From: Pavlovales sp. CCMP2436
Taxonomy: Eukaryota > Haptophyta > Pavlovophyceae > Pavlovales
DNA length: 11,121 nucleotides
Assembly: GCA_026770615.1 (NCBI GenBank)
Contig: MU631509.1
Span: 190,360-201,480 of the forward strand
Reading direction: 5' to 3'
Shown here in pieces: positions 6,931-11,121 of this stretch (positions are counted from its first letter, which is position 1; every line of letters begins with the position of its first letter). Below the pieces are notes generated by a model. It did not search any database and was not told the origin of the DNA. It was given only the letters and a program-made list of their open reading frames with translations. The translations under genes were made by a program, and so were the position numbers.

Positions 6931-7118
6931 TCGGGCGGAACGAACCCCCCCCCCCCTCAGTGCTCCTTTGCGATCAGAGACCGGAACGACCCCCCTCTCG
7001 CTCCATTTAGAAAGAGTGGCCGGAACGCCCCCCCCTCGTTATTTTTCTTCAAATAACGTATAACGTACCCCCCCTACATTAATTTTTCAAATGTAACGTT
7101 GAACGACACCCCCCCTAC
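6931..7118 (+). repeat. Right block of C-run motifs
   Basis: Five more motif copies lie in the same orientation as the left block: GGCGGAACGAAC-run, GACCGGAACGAC-run, GGCCGGAACGC-run, ACGTATAACGTAC-run and ACGTTGAACGACAC-run. Within it, 6967-7075 is the direct repeat of 6262-6361. The two blocks flank the palindrome and heptamer core like direct terminal repeats. Confidence 0.8.
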
Positions 7119-7766
7119 AGAAGGACAAGGGGGGGGGGGTTACACAATAACGCGCGTATCACTTTTCGGGCCAGTAAAGGAGTGTTTATATGTATGTTAC
7201 TATTCTCTGTGTGTATTTTGCTAAGAAATTGAGCCTCTCTCGAATTCTCTGCTTTCTTTTCACCCGTCTATGACTGAAGGTGTTTTTCTTTAGTCTTACG
7301 TCCGCCCCCAGGTAAGACCTAGCCCTACGTACGTTATTATGAAGGACCAGAGACAGGGCCAGTGTGAGGGCTAGGGCATGGGCAAGAGGGGCAAGGCTTG
7401 GACATGGGTTTAGGGACGAAGTACTCTACCCGCCAAGACCGCCGGGCCCTATAAATTTTCTATTTAAAATATAAGAAAACTGCAAAAATATCGTGGACAT
7501 TTTTTTCGTCCTTAAGGTACCTTGCTATCTGAGGCTCATTTTCTTTCCTTTCTTCCAACAACATTAAGGCCCTGCTTCTTAATGCCCAGCTTTCGTAATA
7601 CCCGTCTATGTCTGTATGATGTACCCGTAAATGCAAGTACAGCCTAGCACGTGGCTTGTTGTGTGCAGGCTATCCTATTCCTTGTCTTAGGAAGAGTGCG
7701 GCCTCACGTTGTCTAGCAGGCGGTGGGCCGGCGGCCTGGCCCTGTGTGTTTCGGCTGGTTTTAGTT

Positions 7767-8081
7767 CTAGTGTTCTGGTGCTTGATCGTGTTTTGGCTGG
7801 GGTTGGAGATGCTTCACTTTTCCATTTGTTTGATTCGTGGCTCCTTGCGTCATGGGTTTTTGGACTTGTTGTTTCCTCCTTAGAGGTTTTGGTTCCGTGG
7901 TATTAGTTTTTGTGTCTGACTCTCCTTCGGTGTTGTTTCTTGTGTGGTTGTCTTCTGTTTGTTGATGTTTTTCTAGCTCTGCGTGTGGTCTCTCCACCTT
8001 TTTGCTTCCCGTGCTCCTTTTAGGGGTAGACGTTTGCTCTCTTTTGGTTTGTGTGTGCGCTTGCCCTATTTCTATAGACAT
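7767..8081 (-). CDS. Hydrophilic ORF, possible transposon protein N-terminus
   Basis: ATG at 8081 opens 104 codons rich in Lys, Thr, Gln and Glu (MSIEIGQAHTQTKREQ...), with no hydrophobic core and no recognised domain; it looks disordered. Just past its stop another minus frame reads on in similar style (LELKPAETHRARPPAHRLLD, about 7757-7698), so the true frame may continue after a frameshift. The minus strand is strongly purine-rich, which agrees with coding in this direction. The ATG lies about 80 bases beyond the edge of repeat R copy 2. A retrotransposon ORF1 or gag is possible but unproven. Confidence 0.4.
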   Translation of the reverse strand: MSIEIGQAHTQTKREQTSTPKRSTGSKKVERPHAELEKHQQTEDNHTRNNTEGESDTKTNTTEPKPLRRKQQVQKPMTQGATNQTNGKVKHLQPQPKHDQAPEH

Positions 8082-8162
8082 TTTATGCTATCCTCAGATT
8101 TGTTCGCAAATATTTCTTATTCTGTGAAGTGACTTACGGTCTTATTCGACATTTTATTAAAT

Positions 8163-8406
8163 GTGTGTAAGTTTCTAGTTCAACGTCCTTCCCCGAGAGG
8201 ATCTCACTGGATTTAAGTGTTGAAAATAACACTCAGATCCAGGGATCCACCCCGAGCACATGGATACCGTCATCACCGCTGATCAGTTCTGCCACACGAC
8301 AATCGACGACTGACGACTCTCGACTGGCGCGCTGACCGACCTCTACTGCTCTCCCTCGCGTCGTCTGAAAATGCAGCACCGTCTTCGAGTGCGACCCACC
8401 TTCGCG
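8163..8406 (+). repeat. Dispersed repeat R, copy 2
   Basis: This is the second copy of the repeat at 4704-4945, in the same orientation. The hairpin arms are identical to those of copy 1 (8207-8221 and 8228-8242), and the loop is GAAAAT instead of GAAA. It separates two minus-strand hydrophilic ORFs (8429-8893 and 7767-8081). No target-site duplication is obvious at its edges. Confidence 0.9.
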
Positions 8407-8428
8407 TATCCCAAACATCACTTCCTCG

Positions 8429-8893
8429 CTAGCCTGGGTCGCATATGTTGAGATTTTTGCCCGGGGGCAAAAACCACGAATATACGCGGCTTATTTGCTG
8501 GCCCATTCTATCCCACCCCGTGACGAGGGTGGGCCTCGGGCGCAGGACTTTGGGCTGCGGGGTGTGGCGAGCTTGCTGGCTCATGTTTGCGATTTGAAGA
8601 CTTTGAGCTTGCTGGCTCATGTTTGGTTTTAGTTTTTTGTCACCCGAGTGGTGTGACAGCGTGGGTGACTGGCCGGATTCAAGGGCCCGTTTGGTTGCTG
8701 AGCGCAGTGTGCGTGAGTGGTGCATGAATGTGAAGGACTTGTCATGGATCAGTGCGTGCATGCGTGGCGGGCCTGCTGCGGATTCTTGTTTTATGGCGGG
8801 AATGGCTGATCCTGTTTTGGGTTCGGTGGGACTGGCTGCTCCTGGTAGTAATGAGGTTTTGGTTCGAGACGGTCTCTGGTTGCGTTTTTTCAC
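8429..8893 (-). CDS. Low-complexity ORF, strand uncertain
   Basis: The minus frame is open from about 8930 to the TAG at 8429. It has no upstream ATG before the Met of MHALIHDKSFTFMHH, so it would be an exon or a truncated gene. It is Ser-, Lys- and Pro-rich and contains a 12-residue in-frame repeat beginning NMSQQA (two copies, 36-bp period at 8569-8625). On the opposite strand an ATG frame (8619-9089, 156 codons, MFGFSFLSPEW...) is also open, rich in Trp and Cys, and ends near a possible donor CAG|GTAACA at 9061. I favour the minus strand because of its disordered, gag-like composition and its similar neighbour, but only one strand can be right and neither is recognised. Confidence 0.33.
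   Translation of the reverse strand: MKKRNQRPSRTKTSLLPGAASPTEPKTGSAIPAIKQESAAGPPRMHALIHDKSFTFMHHSRTLRSATKRALESGQSPTLSHHSGDKKLKPNMSQQAQSLQIANMSQQARHTPQPKVLRPRPTLVTGWDRMGQQISRVYSWFLPPGKNLNICDPG
8569..8625 (+). repeat. 36-bp-spaced direct repeat
   Basis: GAGCTTGCTGGCTCATGTTT plus one G occurs at 8569-8589 and again at 8605-8625. The 36-base spacing preserves reading frame on either strand. Confidence 0.9.
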
Positions 8894-9089
8894 GTTTGAT
8901 GTGCGTAATCGTTGCTGGCCTCAGCTGGGCCTGAAGGTGGGCTTCAGCTGCATAGAGGGTATGGTCGGGTTTACACCTGTTAATGAATCTTCATTATTCG
9001 TAGGTTGGTTGCGCATCAGGCATTTTGTGTGCCCAATGCCTTGCCGACTGGGGAGCCAAACAGGTAACAATACAGGGAAAGAAAGATGA

Positions 9090-9615
9090 CATAAACCTAC
9101 AAAGACCAGCCCTCAACCCAGGAACTACCTAGTCACAACACCTGACGTGGACATCCAAGAGCAGATGTGTTTTATACCTCCGTAAAGGAGACCCCGGTCG
9201 TAGGATCCGGCGATTCACATTTCGAGCAGAAGTACTCTTGCCTTTTAAAATAACAGTTCTTGTAACGTCCTCCGACGGTGCAGCTTGCCAGTAAAGTAGA
9301 GTTCGTAATTCAGGAAGTACAGCTAGCACCGCCGCACTGAAAGCCTCGCCAGACTATAGCAGAGCGGACAAATATGACAATCATGCCAATATGGTCAATC
9401 CTAGTCTGATGACCTATAAAAAATGGCGGGTTAATACGCGCCAGGCCGATATTTCTCACAGAGCCGCCCTGTATGGTTGTGCCGGTGCAAGCCGCTATCG
9501 GTCAGACGCCGGGCGGCTATGCTATCCGCTTGTTTTCCAATAAACGTTTAGCTAAATGATTTAACTAGATATTTCGGTGCCAAAGTATCTTAGTTTTTCT
9601 TTATGGTCGAAAACT
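9090..9615. other. Stretch without a recognised gene
   Basis: I see no convincing ORF or RNA gene. Minor items are a TATA-like CTATAAAAA at about 9413, an 8-bp inverted repeat AGCCGCCC (9462-9469) with GGGCGGCT (9511-9518), and an AATAAA at about 9539. None is enough to call a promoter or a transcript end. Confidence 0.5.
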
Positions 9616-9957
9616 GAATTAGTAGTGCGATTTCGCACTGGGGAAGGAGAAAAGTAGTGGCCACCCCTGCGCGGGAAGTGTCGATAGCTGATGTCGAATA
9701 GAGCCCTCCTCGACGGTCGGAGCCCACCTCGTGTGCCTGCCAGGTGCCTCTAGGGTCGACAACATACATACTTCGTGTAACTAAAGTTTCCGATTCTCAA
9801 AGCGAAAAGAAAGTCATTGTTCCCGAAGTGGTGCCGCGGAGTTCGTTGCAGATTCGTGAATTGGGCACCACCTCCGGTTACTGAGTTGCTCCGGAGGACT
9901 TTCAACGGACTTTTTTCGATTTTCCTCCGGACTGGCCAATTATTCGGATTTTGACCC
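9616..9957 (+). repeat. Dispersed repeat family, copy 2
   Basis: This is the second copy of the family at 1388-1817, shorter and without the fold-back insertion. An inverted pair CCGGAGGA / TCCTCCGG brackets the GACTTTTTT motif near its right end. It lies about 150 bases beyond the stop codon of CWC15, in that gene's downstream flank. Confidence 0.85.
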
Positions 9958-10001
9958 GTTAGTATCCGGGGCTCTAAGCAAATTGACAAACGGCGCGGAA
10001 A

Positions 10002-10019
10002 GCCGACGGATCCGTCGGC
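10002..10019. repeat. 18-bp perfect palindrome
   Basis: GCCGACGGATCCGTCGGC is perfectly self-complementary. It lies about 95 bases downstream of the CWC15 stop in the gene direction, so it could form a hairpin in a 3' UTR or simply be a cruciform relic. Confidence 0.9.
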
Positions 10020-10113
10020 CGAGCATTCGGCGATTGTCGAGCGCTTGAATCACGCGAAATCGATTTGTCGAAGAAAAGCGGGATGCCAATAGGCAGCAGC
10101 AGCCTCTTTGAAA

Positions 10114-11084
10114 TTACTTGATGTACTTCTTGAGGAAGCGCTTGTGGAATTCGGTGCGAAGCGTGTCGTTGATGAAGATAGGCTCGTTTTTCTCGGGCTT
10201 ACGCGCCTTTTGAGAGAAATATATTATGGATACAGGGGGGGGGGGGGGGGGGGATTTTTACGCGGGGCCTTTGTGCCTGTTTGTAGAGAAAGATAGATAT
10301 ATAGATTACACAAAAACCGATTGTAAACGAAAAAAAAACGGTTGCGGAAAACTAGGTCGTCATCCCAGCGGCGTTTTGCGTTGAACGGGATGGATAGATA
10401 GGTACGGGAAAAAAATGCAGAGCAACACACACACATACACACACACGCACACACATAGTTCCTCCCTCTCTCTCTCCCTCTCACACAAACGTGTACACAC
10501 GCACACTCACGCACGCACACACACACACACGCACACACACACACACACACACCTGGTTGCGGAACACCACGTCAAGGGTGCAAGGGCTGTCAAATCAGAC
10601 TTCCCTTTATTTTAACCGAATGTACAGATTTCCGACGTCCTTATAAATGTCAGATTTATTTATTTATTTTTGACCACGTCGTGGTCTCAGCGGCGCTTCA
10701 CGCAAAAAATAATAAAAAAAGAACTTAAAGATATAAATAGGTAAAAACACGCTCGCACGCACACACACACTCTCTATCTCCTTCTCACACACAAACGTGC
10801 GCACACGCACACAGCTGCACACACACACACACACACACACACATGCACCTGGTTGTGGAACACCACTCATGGGGGGGCGGTATCTGTGTGCTCGGGGAGT
10901 GGTCCTGGACATGTCCGGGAGACCGTCTCCGGAGACAGACGTCCTAATCAGAAATCCTTTCCTTTACACGCACCTGGTTGCGGAACACCACGTCGTCGTC
11001 CCAGCGGCGCTTCACGTTGAACGAACCGGCGGCCGGGCCAGCGACGGACGCCGGGGGCTGCACGAGGGGGTTCCCGTGCAGAAT
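10114..11084 (-). CDS. CWC15: Pre-mRNA splicing factor CWC15, last two coding exons (partial)
   Basis: CWC15 (Cwf15) is a small spliceosomal protein associated with the NineTeen/Prp19-related complex and the catalytic spliceosome. Its C-terminus is the conserved part, and two exons here encode it. The penultimate exon (11084-10974, phase 0, 37 codons) has GNPLV, a Pro/Ala linker and the diagnostic [14 protein letters not shown]. The last exon (10206-10117, stop TAA 10116-10114) has [19 protein letters not shown], matching the family's known ending. The acceptor is AATTAG (to 11085), downstream of a C-rich tract in the gene direction; the donor is CAG|GTGCGT (10974/10973); the final acceptor is CAAAAG (to 10207). 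The protein joins as [12 protein letters not shown]. Upstream exons lie beyond the window's right edge. Confidence 0.92.
10423..10551 (+). repeat. CA/CT microsatellite 1
   Basis: Interrupted (CA)n with an internal CT-rich patch (~10461-10482). On the gene strand it begins directly at the GTGTGT after a copied AACCAG exon end. Confidence 0.95.
10755..10850 (+). repeat. CA/CT microsatellite 2
   Basis: It has the same layout as microsatellite 1, including CTC(C/T)CTCACAC...AAACGTG, which shows the two arose by duplication. It too starts at a copied splice donor (AACCAG|GTGCATGTGTG on the gene strand). Confidence 0.95.
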
Positions 11085-11097
11085 CTAATTGGGGTGC

Positions 11098-11119
11098 GGG
11101 GGGGGGGGGGGGGGGGGGG
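11098..11119. repeat. 22-base G run at the window edge
   Basis: This homopolymer reads as C on the CWC15 transcript, just upstream of the AATTAG acceptor of the penultimate exon. It may be part of the pyrimidine tract. Run length is prone to sequencing error. Confidence 0.85.
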
Positions 11120-11121
11120 TT

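Larger units (their letters stand above)
6149..7143. mobile_element. C-run element with its own terminal inverted repeats
   Basis: GTAACCCCCC, then TCCTTGTCCTACTGT at the left end, is mirrored at the right by ACAGAAGGACAA, a G run (7129-7139) and TTAC. This third nested palindromic boundary encloses the motif blocks and the heptanucleotide core. The run lengths differ between the ends, as expected of unstable homopolymers. Confidence 0.65.
6124..7276. mobile_element. Inner pair of the same terminal inverted repeats
   Basis: CAGTCATATAGACGGG begins at 6124, preceded by TA. CCCGTCTATGACTG ends at 7276, followed by AA rather than TA. The right inner end matches the left outer end over its first 14 bases. 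This is either a related element inserted in the first, or the result of unequal rearrangement between ends. It has no coding content of its own. Confidence 0.6.
5947..7614. mobile_element. Outer terminal-inverted-repeat element flanked by TA
   Basis: CAGTCATAGACGGG... at 5947 is mirrored by ...CCCGTCTATGTCTG ending at 7614. The first 30 bases of each end agree at 26 positions, including AAAGCTGGG. TA lies immediately outside both ends (5945-5946, 7615-7616), compatible with a TA target duplication of the Tc1/mariner type. Short subterminal motifs like GAGGCCCAGCTTCTT recur near 5983, 6026 and 6073 on the left and, in the same orientation, near 7531 and 7567 on the right. No transposase is visible, so the element is non-autonomous. 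Between 7283 and 7580 I see no gene. Confidence 0.75.
10207..10973 (-). other. CWC15 last intron, 767 bp, with exon-copy relics
   Basis: GT (10973-10972) to AG (10208-10207) on the minus strand joins the two CWC15 exons in phase 0. It is packed with partial copies of the upstream exon, two CA/CT microsatellites and a 19-base G run (10235-10253; C on the transcript), close to the acceptor. Confidence 0.85.
10346..11016 (-). repeat. Three tandem copies of a ~318-bp exon-donor unit
   Basis: CAGCGGCG, from the codons for KRRW, recurs at 10366, 10688 and 11002, spaced 322 and 314 bases. In gene order the functional exon ends at 10974. The relic VVFHNQ|gt (about 10852-10870) and a copy with VKRR-stop-DHDVV (10672-10700) form unit 2. 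DVVFRNQ|gt (about 10552-10575) and [15 protein letters not shown] (10346-10392) form unit 3. Unit 3 has lost its donor. Both relic units carry the same CT-then-CA microsatellite order. Confidence 0.85.

Noticed and set aside
6569..7063. A 164-codon ORF rich in SAERRA repeats, and its mirror ORFs on the minus strand
   Set aside because: The frame is open only because of the 7-bp tandem array, which is open in all frames. The ends run into C-run repeats.
8850..8880. GGTTCGAGAC resembling a tRNA T-loop
   Set aside because: There is no matching T-stem, anticodon arm or acceptor stem around it.
10224..10615. ORFs of Cys-Val or Thr-His repeats
   Set aside because: These are translations of the CA microsatellites, apart from the CWC15 exon relic already annotated.

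Overview
This window looks like nuclear DNA of a unicellular eukaryote, probably an alga or other protist; I cannot assign a lineage. The evidence is a spliceosomal gene (CWC15) read through a clear GT-AG intron, a second likely AT-rich GT-AG intron, CA/CT microsatellites and long G runs. Transposon-like repeats dominate, and I see no bacterial operon structure. Most open frames are short, low-complexity or broken, so few confident genes can be called.

Layout. (1) 1-340: a probable C-terminal coding exon on the minus strand, of unknown family. (2) 345-1290: a 0.95-kb inverted repeat with ~450-bp arms. (3) 1388-1817: first copy of a dispersed repeat whose second copy is at 9616-9957. (4) 1993-2784: a GC-rich, coding-like relic, followed by a ~110-bp tandem array (2797-3177) and a 157-bp MITE (3236-3392) with perfect 15-bp terminal inverted repeats. 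(5) 3816-4700 (+) and 5040-5460 (-): two tail-to-tail copies of one unknown gene family. The plus copy is open with an intron; the minus copy is frameshifted. A 242-bp repeat (R) lies between them. (6) 5947-7614: a nested terminal-inverted-repeat element flanked by TA. Its core holds direct blocks of C-run motifs, BglII-centred palindromes and a 28-unit heptanucleotide array. (7) 7767-8893: two hydrophilic minus-strand ORFs separated by a second R copy. (8) 9090-10113: no confident gene apart from the dispersed repeat and a palindrome. (9) 10114-11084: the last two coding exons of CWC15 on the minus strand. The intron between them contains two decayed tandem copies of the upstream exon, each joined to a TG/CA microsatellite that starts at the splice donor.

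Only CWC15 has a clear cellular role, in the spliceosome. The rest is best read as a repeat-rich interval between two genes, with nested insertions, fold-back structures and local duplications. I found no coherent new multi-gene system. The most interesting signals are the MITE with a near-matching empty site in the same window, the triplicated CWC15 exon-donor-microsatellite unit, the inverted gene pair, and the nested element carrying the heptanucleotide core.
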